A stretch of 64,000 bases of DNA from Lineus longissimus (Eukaryota > Nemertea > Pilidiophora > Heteronemertea > Lineidae). Of the stretch, positions 34,967 to 45,076 are shown piece after piece; position 1 is the stretch's first letter; each line of letters starts with the position of its first letter. Both the position numbers and the translations under genes were made by a program. The notes under the pieces are model-generated. The model was given only the letters and a program-made list of their open reading frames with translations. It ran no database searches and was not told the DNA's origin. Location: contig NC_088322.1 of NCBI RefSeq assembly GCF_910592395.1, positions 7,869,431-7,933,430 of the forward strand, written 5' to 3'.

Positions 34967-35948
34967 CAAACTCGTCTATAAAACCGGCATCATGATCAGA
35001 GCTTGTGGGCAAGAGCGTTCGCAGATCATCGAGTACACAATGATGCACAATCTGGCATTCTCTGAAATTTCGTCCCAAATACTCGGCTACGCCTCGGATT
35101 TTGGTCTACTCGAACGGTCTTCAACTTGGTGGTCTAGAATGTCTGCTTGTATTAACAATATTTTGTTCTGGTGGTCGTATATCTTGTCAGAACACCAATT
35201 GCCGGCTGACTCATGTTTTAGTTTATCAAATTAAACATTTTATCAGGTCTCTTATTGGCCGCTGGTATTTTCTAGGCAATGTTACAACATATCCTTTGTC
35301 ATGAATGTTTCTCGGCCAAATGGTACATTTAGGCAGGTAGCTATGTTAGCTTCATGATTTCGGCATGGCATTGATATCCCTAACAAGTTGTGTATCTTGG
35401 CATAATGACGATAAGGTATTTATTGACTAGATTTTTACTGCGACTCAGAATAGAGCAACTATTAGAAATTTAGGCATAATTTGTATCCCTTGATCCTCAT
35501 AAACGTATTTTGATACATCTAACCTGGTATTGGACATGGCTACATTTAACCTGCTCGTGGACATAACATTTTATGTCCACTTTCAGGTTCACAACACTGA
35601 TACTCTACCTACGGATATAAAAATCAGTTTCACGTTTATAGATTTTCTACAATCTCGTGTAGGCATAATTCATAGGTGCATTTAAACTATCTAACTTTCA
35701 ATAGCTATGGCTGGTGAACTTCCCAGATCGAATGCAAATTTGGGGGCCAACGCGGTAGAAAAATGTTGGAATTCATGGATGCGAAAATGACTTCTTACGG
35801 ATGCGGATGGAGTTACAGTCATATTCTCGTACTGGGGATTTTACACGCATTGATCTCAAACTGGACTATTTTCGTGCTGATTGGTGTAATAGAGGTGCGT
35901 GACCTTCATTTGACACAAACAATTCATGTACACATCTGCACTACTTAC
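34967..35948. other. 3' flank of the TRIM-like gene
   Basis: Short chance frames only. I looked here on the minus strand for catalytic exons of the prolyl-hydroxylase-like gene (the His-x-Asp...His iron site) and found none. Confidence 0.4.
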
Positions 35949-36032
35949 CACTCGCCAGTGCTTCCTTTACCGTCTCAATTGCTTCGACATAATTTTCATA
36001 CTGAAAATGAGGAACAAATACAATTTCTAGCG

Positions 36033-36213
36033 TAACGCTCTAGAAAATTCTTCCATATTGGATAATACCAGAGGTAGTATAACAATATGCAATATCCCCT
36101 TTAAATCCGCACGTGTCTACAGGTAAACAAAAAGTGACGTCACACTGCGCATGCTCACTTGGCACCGCCTCTATAACCTCACATCCACCAACCCTTCAAT
36201 CATCCTTCTTTCC
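36033..36213 (+). repeat. Left inverted terminal repeat of the DIRS element
   Basis: It runs from TCCATATTGGATAATACCAG through AAAGTGACGTCACACTGCGC to TTCAATCATCCTTCTTTC and is repeated in reverse complement at the right end with only a few differences. The CRE-like TGACGTCA and the GC-rich stretch may belong to its promoter. Confidence 0.88.
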
Positions 36214-36681
36214 TGTCGACACGCTCCTGCACGGACGTGTTTTAATCTGTAGTCTACAGTATTTTAATAGTTAAGAAGTTTTTTTGCGTTTTATATGTGG
36301 TTTTGGGAAGTTTTCTTGAGCTTTTGACCGGTTTAGATCAGCACCCGCCTTGAGGCTGTCGGGGTACTTCGGTTTAGTACCGTCTACAAATCGATCAGTG
36401 TCACGTCGTTGATCTTGGTTTCGCCTCAGCTAGACAGCCAGCCCGCCGGGAAGCCCGTTGAACCACTTTCAGGTATTGTTTTTCTTTTTTGTGCTTGCTA
36501 GTTCTGCTTCTTTAGGTAGTCTTTACGGCAACCAAAGCTGCAGGTTCTGAGGGCTATAGCTCAGCTTCGACGCTGGTGCATGGTGCTTCGTTTTGCAAGC
36601 TTGCTGTTTTCACGTGCATTTTGCGTGTATTACATGCTATACACTCTACGGCAGTGTTCTGCATACGCAGCATCTGTTAGA

Positions 36682-37869
36682 ATGGTTAGGAATTCTACTG
36701 GTAAGGGTACCACTGCAGGCTCTCAACAGAAGAGTAGGCAGGGTTCTTCCTCCACCACTTCTACTGCTGGTAGGGCCTCAAATTCTAGAGTATCCGCCAG
36801 TTGTCAGAGTCAATCTGATAAGCCAGGTGTCGGGTCCTCGGGGAAGGAACAGTCGCTCTCTAAGGCTTCAGGAAGTAGTGCTACGAGCAATTTTCTTTCT
36901 GGTCGGGATAAGTTGGATTTTCTGCCGCCATTGCTGTCAGAAGATCCTAAGGTTACGGAGCCCCCCCCCCCAGTTACCTCTTGGTCCTCCCCTGTCTCGG
37001 GTCTGGGAGTCTCGCCTCGTACCCGTAGGTCTCCTTCCTTGTCGCCCACGAGGCAAATGTCCCGCTCTCGCGCTCGCTCAAGGTCACGTAGGAGGTCCAG
37101 GAAGCTTTCCTCGGACACTGTTTCATCTAGTTCAGATGATGAGTGGAGATCTCGTCGCAGGCGCCAGAGACGTAGTCATTCTCCAGCACCGGGCATTAAC
37201 CAGTTCACCAAGATGATGGGGTCATTTTTGGCCATGGTAAAGCCACTGATGTCAGCTGGTCGGGCGTCACAATCGCCCCAGGCTGCTCTGGGAGCCCCGG
37301 CTACCCAACCTCCTCAGGCTGAGGTCCCATCCACAGTCTTTAGGTCGGAATCACCAGACCCAGAAGGGGATGGTGACTTTTTTTACCTCCACGCTCCCAG
37401 CCATACTGGATTTTCAGTAGCCGGGGATGGGATGGATTTAGATGTCTCTTCCAACCATCCCTCCAACCCAGAGGAGGATGGGAGTCCCAAGCTTGATTCT
37501 GAGTTTAATGCAGCCAAGAAGTGGCTGGTAAATCAGCCTATTGTACAGAAGGAAGGCGTGCCTCCTTCTCTGTTTGGGGAGGTGGTGCCTACCCTGCAGA
37601 AATTCACAGCTCAACACAATAAGTTGCAGGCTGTTGCACAATCCAGTAGGTCACAGCCTAGGTTTCAGTCCTCCTCGAATTCTGTCTCTGGGAGGTCTCA
37701 GCCTTATCATACGAGTTCGTCTCAGTCTTTCACTGCGACGCCTACTCTAGCTCCTAGGGGGCGTGGGCGCGGTAGCTCTCGTCCAGCTAGGGCTGGCAAC
37801 AATAACTGCTTTAGGGGTGGCAGGGGTGGCAGGACACAGATGCTGCCTCCACCAAAGCAGCGTCCCTGA
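36682..37869 (+). CDS. DIRS ORF1, gag-like SR-rich protein
   Basis: The open frame extends from 36580; I prefer the ATG at 36682 (MVRNSTGKGTTAG) because the leader before it is hydrophobic and unlike gag. The product of about 395 aa is rich in Ser, Arg and Pro, with an arginine/serine block (SRSRARSRSRRRSRK) and a C-terminal glycine/arginine run (GRGRGSSRPARAG, GGRGGRTQ) suited to RNA binding. It overlaps the next ORF by about 107 bases. DIRS gag proteins lack a conserved motif, so position and composition are the main evidence. Confidence 0.7.
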   Translation: MVRNSTGKGTTAGSQQKSRQGSSSTTSTAGRASNSRVSASCQSQSDKPGVGSSGKEQSLSKASGSSATSNFLSGRDKLDFLPPLLSEDPKVTEPPPPVTSWSSPVSGLGVSPRTRRSPSLSPTRQMSRSRARSRSRRRSRKLSSDTVSSSSDDEWRSRRRRQRRSHSPAPGINQFTKMMGSFLAMVKPLMSAGRASQSPQAALGAPATQPPQAEVPSTVFRSESPDPEGDGDFFYLHAPSHTGFSVAGDGMDLDVSSNHPSNPEEDGSPKLDSEFNAAKKWLVNQPIVQKEGVPPSLFGEVVPTLQKFTAQHNKLQAVAQSSRSQPRFQSSSNSVSGRSQPYHTSSSQSFTATPTLAPRGRGRGSSRPARAGNNNCFRGGRGGRTQMLPPPKQRP

Positions 37870-39958
37870 TATCAGGGGACCCTCCCTGCTCCCACTCGGT
37901 TCGGGTTTTCCAGTGGAGGCCAGACTGGCGCAGTTTGCGGGCATGTGGGCTCGAATAGGCTCCGACCAGTGGGTCATGGATGTGGTAACTCACGGTTTAA
38001 GGCTGAATTTCCAATCCTTACCCCCCCCCCCCTTAACAAGGCACCCTCGTCCCATTGCCTTACCAAGGGATTTTCCCAAGAGACGGGTCTTGCTAGGAGA
38101 AGTAGACTTGATGTTAGCCAAGAAAGCCATAGAGATCGTCCCCGCCTCAGGTTTGGAGGCAGGGTTTTACTTTCATATGTTCGTAACTCCAAAAAAGTCG
38201 GGGGGCCTCCGGCCTGTGATAGATCTAAAAGCGTTAAATCAACACCTTTCGGTGCCCCATTTCAAGATGGAGTCCGTCCATTTGATAAGGGCACAGCTGA
38301 ACAATGGGGAATATGTGGTGTCCCTAGACATGAAAGATGCATATTACCACGTGCCAGTGCATCCTCAGTTCCGCAAATACCTAATGTTTTGGATAGGGGA
38401 CACCATTTTTCGCTTCCGAGCAATGTGCTTCGGTCTGGCGACTGCTCCCTTCATTTTCACAAAGGTGTTGAGAGCGATGGCGATTTATCTCAGGAGGCTG
38501 GCATTTCTAATCCATCTCTATCTGGACGACTGGCTCCTCAGGAACAAGTGTCCAGCAACCCTGTGTTGTCAGCTTCAGCTTCTCCTCAAGCTAGCCGACG
38601 CTCTAGGTATTCTGATCAATTTCGAGAAGTCACATTTGACTACCAGACAGGTTTTCGAACATCTAGGGGTCCTGTTCGACTTGATTCAAGGACTAGTTTT
38701 CCCAACGGAACAGTCAGTTCAGAAGGTCCGCTTGTGGGTCGTATATCTGAAGAGGTACAGGAAGGTCACGGTGAAGAGCTTCTTCTCGTTCCTGGGGCTC
38801 CTCAACTTCATGGCAGATTTCATCCCACTGGGGAGGCTTCATCTACGCCCACTGCAGTTTTATCTCAAGTGCTTTTTCAAAGCCCATGAAGATCACATAG
38901 AAAAAGAGGTGCCGCTGCAGCCCATATTTTTCCAGTATCTTCTGTGGTGGGAGTCCGAGGACAATCTGATGGCCGGGGATCCGTTGCATCCTCCCGAGCC
39001 AGTCGTGACCCTTATTACCGATGCCAGTCTATCGGGTTGGGGTGCCCACTTAGGCACTCAGACGGTGTCCGGTCAGTGGTCAGAGCAGGAAGCCAGCCTT
39101 CACATCAATCTCCTGGAGCTGAAGGCGGTCCTGTTAGCAATCAAGGCTTTGTTGAATCAGATTCGAGGCAAATGCATCAGAATTTTTTCGGACAACACCA
39201 CTGTGGTGTCCTACATTCGTCGACAAGGGGGCACCCAGTCGTTGAGTCTCTACCTGCTCACCAGGGAGCTTTTTCTTTTCTGTCAGGAACAGGGGATCTT
39301 TCTCAGAGTAGCCTTTATACCAGGCAAGAGAAACGTTCTGGCCGACAGTCTCAGTCGACAGAATCGTGTCTTGGAGACCGAGTGGACGCTGGCGAAATCA
39401 GTCTTCAGTCAGATCTTTGCTCTGTTCCGTTTTCTGCAAGTAGACCTGTTTGCGACTTACAAGAACAATCAGCTACCTCTGTATGTCAGCCCCTTCCCAG
39501 ACGATCAAGCATGGGCGGTCGATGCCATGTCTCTTTCTTGGGACAACCTGATGGCTTACGCGTTTCCGCCGAGAATTCTGATTCGCGACATTCTCAGGAA
39601 AGTCAACAAATCCGACTTGATAATAATCCTGATTGCACCAGCTTGGCCGGCGCAGTCTAGGTTTCCAGCTCTCCTTCAGCTGCTGGTGGAGTTTCCACTA
39701 ACGTTACCTCCTCACCGTCGGTTACTCAGACAACCGGGGTCGGTCGTGTTTCACTCCCAGCCCCAGTCCCAGGCTCTTCATGCCTGGTCTTTATCGAGAA
39801 TTCCTTGGTACAGAGAGGGTTTTCTCAGAAGGTTGCGGCTAGGGCAGTTAGACCTCAGAGGAAGTCTTCTCTGTCCGTCTACGAGAGCCATTTCGGTACA
39901 TTCTCGGCTTGGCTCTCTTCATGGGACGAGCCTCTACAGTCGGTCTCTATTTCATTGA
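37763..39958 (+). CDS. DIRS ORF2, reverse transcriptase / RNase H
   Basis: Intact frame of 731 aa. RT blocks are visible: VTPKKSGGLRPVIDLKALNQ, VVSLDMKDAYYHVPV, FRAMCFGLATAPFIF, the active site YLDDWLL and a primer-grip region (HLGVLFDL). RNase H follows: TDASLSGWGAHLG, INLLELKAVLLAI, IFSDNTTVVSYI, and NVLADSLSR. The end (DLFATYKNNQLPLYVSPF, AYAFPP) is the methyltransferase-like region of DIRS elements. The catalytic residues look intact. It overlaps ORF1 at its start and ORF3 at its end, so the true start may be set by frameshifting or reinitiation. It makes cDNA from the element RNA. Confidence 0.92.
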   Translation: MGAVALVQLGLATITALGVAGVAGHRCCLHQSSVPDIRGPSLLPLGSGFPVEARLAQFAGMWARIGSDQWVMDVVTHGLRLNFQSLPPPPLTRHPRPIALPRDFPKRRVLLGEVDLMLAKKAIEIVPASGLEAGFYFHMFVTPKKSGGLRPVIDLKALNQHLSVPHFKMESVHLIRAQLNNGEYVVSLDMKDAYYHVPVHPQFRKYLMFWIGDTIFRFRAMCFGLATAPFIFTKVLRAMAIYLRRLAFLIHLYLDDWLLRNKCPATLCCQLQLLLKLADALGILINFEKSHLTTRQVFEHLGVLFDLIQGLVFPTEQSVQKVRLWVVYLKRYRKVTVKSFFSFLGLLNFMADFIPLGRLHLRPLQFYLKCFFKAHEDHIEKEVPLQPIFFQYLLWWESEDNLMAGDPLHPPEPVVTLITDASLSGWGAHLGTQTVSGQWSEQEASLHINLLELKAVLLAIKALLNQIRGKCIRIFSDNTTVVSYIRRQGGTQSLSLYLLTRELFLFCQEQGIFLRVAFIPGKRNVLADSLSRQNRVLETEWTLAKSVFSQIFALFRFLQVDLFATYKNNQLPLYVSPFPDDQAWAVDAMSLSWDNLMAYAFPPRILIRDILRKVNKSDLIIILIAPAWPAQSRFPALLQLLVEFPLTLPPHRRLLRQPGSVVFHSQPQSQALHAWSLSRIPWYREGFLRRLRLGQLDLRGSLLCPSTRAISVHSRLGSLHGTSLYSRSLFH

Positions 39959-40820
39959 TTGCTGATTATTTTGTATATATGTTTGAAGAGTTGGGCAGAT
40001 TGCCAGCAACTATTGCAAACCACCGGTCAGCGTTATCGGCTGCTCTGGGGTTTATTGATGGTTATTCGGTGGGAAGTCACCCCGTTTTAACCGCGCTTCT
40101 TCAGAATTTTTCAGTTGAAAGGCGTCAATTGAGGAATAGAGTCCCAGAGTGGGATCTTTTAAAGGTGTTATCAATGCTCACGAAAGCTCCATTCGAGCCT
40201 GTTGAGTTTGATACTGTCCAGCAAAGAGTTTTTGCGACATGGAAAACTGTATTCTGCTTGCCTTGGCTTGTACAAAGCGGGCAGGCGAGCTTTATACTAT
40301 TTCGCGAGATAAGCGAGACTTAATTTTTTCGGATGATGGGGTGCATCTTCGGACTGTCCCTGGGTTTTTAGCTAAGACCCAGGCGGCAAACACGGATTCG
40401 AAACCATTTTTCGTTCCAAGACATGATCGGTTCTCAGGTCGAGACAGCTCAGATAGGTTGCTCTGTCCTGCGAGGATGCTTAAGTTTTATCTTTCATGTA
40501 CAAATGGGTGGGCCAGTGGCTCCCGTTTGTTTGTTAAATGTCGGGGGGAAGGGTCTGTGTGTACCAGAACTATCTCTTCCTGGCTTAAAAAGGTGATCAA
40601 GTTGGCCTATGCGGGCAATGTCTCAGCCGGGGGCCACGAGGTGCGTAGGATGTCGGCATCTTGGGCTTTCGCGGCGGGTCTGGCAGTGGAGGACATTCTG
40701 CTGGCAGGTTCTTGGGCCAGGCAGACTACATTCACGTCTCATTACCTAGTGGATGTTCAAACACAGGTTGACGGATCCAGCAGACTGCATCCGACCGTAG
40801 CAGGAAGGAGAACTCGCTAA
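39805..40820 (+). pseudogene. DIRS ORF3, tyrosine recombinase interrupted by a one-base frameshift
   Basis: The N-terminal part (39805-40323 frame) has the core-binding pattern (SLSVYESHFGTFSAWL, ATIANHRSALSAAL). Family similarity then jumps to the next frame near 40252, continuing ILLALACTKRAGELYTIS with the first catalytic arginine. It ends with HEVRRMSASWAF (H-x-x-R), AGSW and SHYL with the nucleophile tyrosine. A single missing base near 40252 explains the jump. In DIRS elements this enzyme inserts circular cDNA. As it stands the copy could not make it, while its RT frame is intact. Confidence 0.82.
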
Positions 40821-40949
40821 TCTTTTGGTGAACAGCCTTTTAAAATTTTCCCTCCTGGGTCAGAAAGAACTCCTCACACTCCTGCCTTCGTTTTGTTTTG
40901 GTTGGTGGTTTGGGTATAAAATCCCACCTTCCGCTGACAAGTCTGGCAT

Positions 40950-41078
40950 ATTGTTATACTATCTCTGGTATTATCCAATATGGTAGAATTTTCTAGAGCG
41001 TTACGCTAGAAATTTAAGCCCTTCGTAGTAAGGGCTCTATTTCTAAGCTAACGCCTAGAAATTCTACGACTTTATCCA
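40950..41078 (+). repeat. Internal complementary region of the DIRS element
   Basis: GAATTTTCTAGAGCGTTACGC is the reverse complement of the left edge; it runs directly into a reverse complement of the right edge (AAGCCCTTCGTAGTAAGGG ... CTAAGCTAACGCC). This is the template for circle closure in the DIRS replication model. Confidence 0.85.
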
Positions 41079-41119
41079 CCCGTCCTCCCCACATTTTATC
41101 CTGTTGGGGATCGGTCTCC

Positions 41120-41305
41120 ATGAAAGAAGGATGATTGAAGGGCTGGTGAGTGTGAGGTTATAGAGGCGGTGCCAAGTGAGCATGCGCAGTGTGACGTCAC
41201 TTTTTGTTTACCTGTAGACATGTGCGGATTTAAAGGGGATATTGCATATTGTCATACTACCTCTGGTTTTATCCAATATGGTAGAATTTTCTAGGCGTTA
41301 GCTTA
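41120..41305 (-). repeat. Right inverted terminal repeat of the DIRS element
   Basis: Reverse complement of the left repeat, including GATGATTGAAGGG, CGCAGTGTGACGTCAC and ATCCAATATGG, with minor differences. The outer end continues to about 41334. Confidence 0.88.
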
Positions 41306-42789
41306 GAAATAGAGCCCGTACTACGAAGGGCTTAATTTTCATCTCTTTAAAGCGAAATATTTCTATGAAAAAAGAAGGAAAATTCTGTATGTGTACATTT
41401 TCGCTTAATTTAATCTCCATAAAGGGTTTTTATAGGCAGCAGCCAAGCAGGCAAGATTAAGTTACGTGAATTCGCCAATAGGGGTCTTTCCTTTCTCACA
41501 GCATATCGAATACACATTATAGCAGGAACAAATTCATCGTTAAACAAAACAAAACTAAGTCACATAACTGTTCAAATTAGTCGCATAAAAACCACAATTT
41601 GACCACATATCTCTGCCTATAGTTTTGGGGCAATGTGGCCGTTACCTATGAATAGACTATGAAATGTGGGTAACAGGTAAACAAAGTCGTTTAGACCGCC
41701 ATAGGTGTTCTACTTACCCGATGATAAGTGCTTGCCAAATTCTTTAATGTCTTCCTCTTTGTAGCTACTCCTCCTTTCATACCCCGCTCGAAGCAGTCCA
41801 GCAGCCCCCTGAATCACAAGCTAGCTTCTTAGAACATATTCCTATCGTACGCCGACCTTCTTATCGAGAAGATCTCATTAAGTGTGAGCGGGTCCGTGTG
41901 TGTTCCATTGAGAGTTCCCGTAGCGATCTCCGTGATATTCAAAAGATATACGGCTTGCATTGAGATCAGTTGTAAAGTGACGAATTCAAAGTCTGTTGTG
42001 CGATGCCAATGGTCTGCCCTGTATATTAGAGTGTCCAGTGAGGCCTGAAATGCTGCAAATGATGTAGATTATGGGAAGGTTAATTTCCAATTGGGGTGGT
42101 GGTGGAAGAGGGGGCGTATGCTGGCTTACTGCTACACTGGAAACACTTTCCATCGTACAAATTGAATCATTGATGGGCTCATGGAAGGATCTATGGTGTT
42201 TATCACAATGATTGCCTAACCATAACCCCGCCATAACCACAGCCACGAAAAGGAGACACAATGTTTTAAGCCCTGCAAACAATACGATGCAGCAACCAAA
42301 GCGTTTTAGAATTCGACGCTTAGCTCGTGATGAACCGCATCGGGTGTTCGGGGTGAGCATTCTCAGCCGCGTTACCCTGAACGTCGATGTCAGCCACTTG
42401 ACTGAGGGACTCCACTTTCTCCGACCAATCATTGATCATGCGTTTGATGACGTGGTAAATATTGATTGGGTGTTCCATGTATGTCTCCAGGGAATCGGGC
42501 TTGATCTTTGAGTGTTCTGCTCTTGTTTTCTCGATGAACCTGAAAAATTTAGATGCCAGACAATTGAAGAAAATGGACGGGTTTATCTCAGTTGTCACGT
42601 TCAATTAAAAGGTGCTACGCGCGACATGAAGAAAAAAAAGTCCGCTCTTAAGAAATGTCTCAAGAGCGCACTACATAAGTTCATTGTCACATTCAAGTGT
42701 GAGTCGACGAACAAACATACAAGTGAAAAGTGAAATGTGACTGGTGATATTTGACATGTGACACCGTGAGTTTTAGTGTTAACCCGGCC

Positions 42790-43020
42790 AAGGCACAGCG
42801 TGAATGCCTACACCATTGTTTGACTTCGTTATCGGGATGTCAAACAATGAGATAGGCGTTCGTGTTGGCGTATCGGGGATTTGCGAAAATTCCCTTCAAG
42901 AAGAGCCCCCGAAACGTCCACGTGAAAGCTTGTCCCATTGTTCGACTATGTTATCGGAAGGTCAAGCAATGAGATAGGCGCCTCACATTGGCGTTTCGGG
43001 GGATTTGCGGCAACTCCCTA
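42790..43020. repeat. Two tandem foldback units of about 115 bp
   Basis: Each unit pairs an arm such as GCCTACACCATTGTTTGAC with GTCAAACAATGAGATAGGC across a short TTATCGG loop, and ends in (T)TTCGGGG.TTTGCG. The second unit (about 42910-43020) repeats the layout with substitutions. A related piece (AGGCGTTCGTGTTAGCGTTTCGGGGGCTTTGCG) occurs near 56090. Likely MITEs in the P4H-like gene's intron. Confidence 0.6.
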
Positions 43021-43594
43021 TTATCTCCGTTACTGGTTCTTGTGACCGGAAAATTAAGGGCATTCGTTCATGTTCATGTTATTTTCGTGAAGCTCAGGTC
43101 GATAGACCAACTTTACTTTACTTTCGGCCTGGCAAATGAAACTACACTAAACGAGGCCGATTCCCGTCCACTTGTGGGCCAGGCCAGACTAACTCGAGTT
43201 CAGTTACGGCCGCTTGGTTAACGCTGTACAAACTGACTTCTCACCCGGGCGCGTGGCTTGCAATTTAGTGAGTTTGGGAAAAAAGAGTGCCTCATTAGCC
43301 AAATCTGGATGACCCATACCATTTCATTGGGCCAGGTAACTAATGTTGGGGGAGGTGGTATTACACAATAATAAACAAGCTAGACAAACCCAGCAAATTC
43401 TTTCACTTTTCCTTCTGCAGCTGTCCTCTTATCAAACTTCTTCAGGCTTCCCAAGACCATTTTCGTGGTCTTGATTTCTTCCTTCAAGACCTCCTTCAAT
43501 CGAAAATTGCCGAATAGACATTTCCACTTCCTAGTCGAATCATGTGCATACAGATCACAACTAGAAGTCCGCATAGCAGCCGTTTTAAAGCCAT

Positions 43595-44205
43595 ATTTCT
43601 AACCTTGGTCCGTATCACTTACTCACCCCTCTGGCGAAACTATTGTCTTCTCACGTAGTTATTTTGTCTCCTAAAAAACTTATAACTCAGAAGTCTTCCC
43701 TGACCCTCATTCAAACTCAACGAAGCACATTAGAATGCTAAGTCAGCACATAATCTTAGTCAATTCCTCTATGCAGTGAATCAGTTTAGATAGTTATTAT
43801 TTCCAATGCACTCTCAACGACTATTAGTATCCATCCGAATATACTATGTGCAACGTTACTACGATAAAATAGTACCTTTAACAAAATACTTGTAAATGTC
43901 TGCACTAATCACAAAACATTATCAGCGTCATTTCTTGACGACGACGCTCTAAAGTATGTCATTAGATTGTGTATAGCAGTGACACGTAGTTGAAATCAAC
44001 GCGTCACTTCGATCGTGATAACAGATTTTATCAATGACGGCATCTTATTCCTTTGTTACGATGTTGGGGCCAGATTTCGTAAAGACAATCGGTAACGGCC
44101 GCAGATGATGTGTATCGATACCAAATGTACAAGTCATTATACAGCATTATATACCGAGGCCTCTTAGCTACATTGCGGTTATTTATTTATTTGTTAGAGG
44201 TTCAG
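43595..44205. other. Upstream of the P4H-like fragment, nothing recognised
   Basis: AT-rich sequence that should contain the original promoter of the minus-strand gene. No TATA box, repeat or coding exon stands out. Confidence 0.35.
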
Positions 44206-44565
44206 CTATCCTGACACCACATTCAGAATTCGAAAGATCACACAGCAAGTCATCAATAAACATAATGAAAAATATGGGTCAACGAGACTCCCCTGGCGGA
44301 TGCCTTTGGTAATCACGAAAGTAGCCGTCTCCACTCCATGCAATCTCACATTTGCCTTCAATTTGGAGTACCAATTGTATAAAACTAACCGATGGCACAG
44401 TGGAATTCGTGGTAAAAGTTTATGAAATAGCCCTGCATGCCAGACTCGATCAAAACATTTTTCTGCATCGAGGCTGCAGGTAAAAACTGGACACCCTTTT
44501 GTATTAAAATATGTTGCGACATAAGGATTCCCTGAAACCAAATTGTGTATTGCCGCAATTGTCAA
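44206..44565 (-). mobile_element. LINE reverse-transcriptase fragment
   Basis: The 119-residue frame has non-LTR RT blocks: SLDAEKCFDRVWHAGLFHKL (motif with the first catalytic Asp) and KGIRQGSLVDPYFSLCLL (RQG-S-x-x-P). It ends before the YADD block, and no endonuclease is visible upstream, so it is a truncated relic. Family not assigned. Confidence 0.75.
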
Positions 44566-44910
44566 CCTTAGGAATTAGTAAAAGTTCGAACATCTTGGAA
44601 TAAGTGGTACTTATGGTAATTGGAGGATAGTTAGCACATAATGTTAGGGTTTAAATTAGGCTTTTTAAAAATAGGAACAATAGTGCCTATGCGCTTAGAG
44701 ATAATTTCCCGAGTTTCATATAAAGTGACAGAGCAGTGCCCTAAGCAGTGTTCACTTTGCAAACTATTTTGAAGAGGCCACATTGAGGATCAACTTCTTT
44801 CACTAGCATCTTTCCCTTGCATTGCATTCCGCGAGGGGCACTGCATTACGAGCTGGTGCTAGAGCTTACCGGCAATAACATACGGTGTTGGGTACGACTC
44901 AGTGGAGTTA

Positions 44911-44953
44911 CTGTAAAGTTTGCGATAAGCGGTCGTGGCGCGAAACCGGCAAT
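44911..44953 (+). repeat. Left terminal inverted repeat of the Tigger-type element
   Basis: CTGTAAAGTTTGCGATAAGC, then GGTCGTGGCGCGAAACCGG, matched in reverse complement at 47088-47132 with a two-base indel after GCGAT. Confidence 0.9.
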
Positions 44954-45076
44954 ACAGAAGATCTATGAATGTTCATGTTATGGGCCGGTATTTGAATGCA
45001 CTGGAATAACCAGGCCGAGTGCGTAAAACTAGGGGTACTGGCTATTCACCTTTTGTAAATAAAAATCGATAAGGTA

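Larger units (their letters stand above)
36024..41334 (+). mobile_element. DIRS-type tyrosine-recombinase retrotransposon, about 5.3 kb
   Basis: It has inverted terminal repeats (about 36033-36213 against 41120-41305), an internal complementary region near 40981-41078, and three overlapping ORFs in DIRS order: gag-like, RT/RNase H, tyrosine recombinase. The edges are set by the internal region, which reads as the reverse complement of right end joined to left end (GGGCTTAAATTTCTAG). No clear target duplication, as expected for recombinase-mediated integration. It sits in an intron of the P4H-like gene, in the opposite orientation. Confidence 0.92.
35949..43594 (-). pseudogene. Prolyl 4-hydroxylase alpha N-domain-like gene fragment, frame-broken and carrying a DIRS insertion
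   Basis: The first exon (about 43594-43390) begins MALKRLLCGLLVVICMHMIRL, a signal peptide, then NVYSAI. The frame then hits TGA at 43498-43496, but the next frame continues the family pattern (LKEVLKEEIKTTKMVLGSL...KVKEFAG). It splices in phase to 42539-42376 (FIEKTRAEHSKIKP..., YMEHPINIYHVIKRMINDW), which matches the NPVNAF.LIKRL..DW block of P4H-alpha. Exon-like segment 41808-41719 reads GAAGLLRAGYERR, like GAA.aLLRLQdtY, but its phase does not join either neighbour in that frame. Segment 36000-35949 reads YENYVEAIETVKEALAS, like the peptide-binding TPR helix, with good splice sites. The catalytic iron/2-oxoglutarate domain is absent from the window. A broken or relic gene is likeliest; a short N-domain-only gene or an assembly error are alternatives. 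Confidence 0.5.

Noticed and set aside
36593-37216. Second 207-codon frame inside the DIRS ORF1 region
   Set aside because: Shadow frame caused by the Ser/Arg/Pro-rich composition of ORF1.
37945-39660. Long open frames in another frame over the RT/RNase H region
   Set aside because: Shadows of ORF2; no motifs in these frames.
41986-42432. Minus-strand frame of 148 codons with a hydrophobic stretch, resembling a type II membrane protein
   Set aside because: Its first part overlaps the P4H-like exon in another frame, and its donor near 42130 does not lead to a phase-matching chain of exons.
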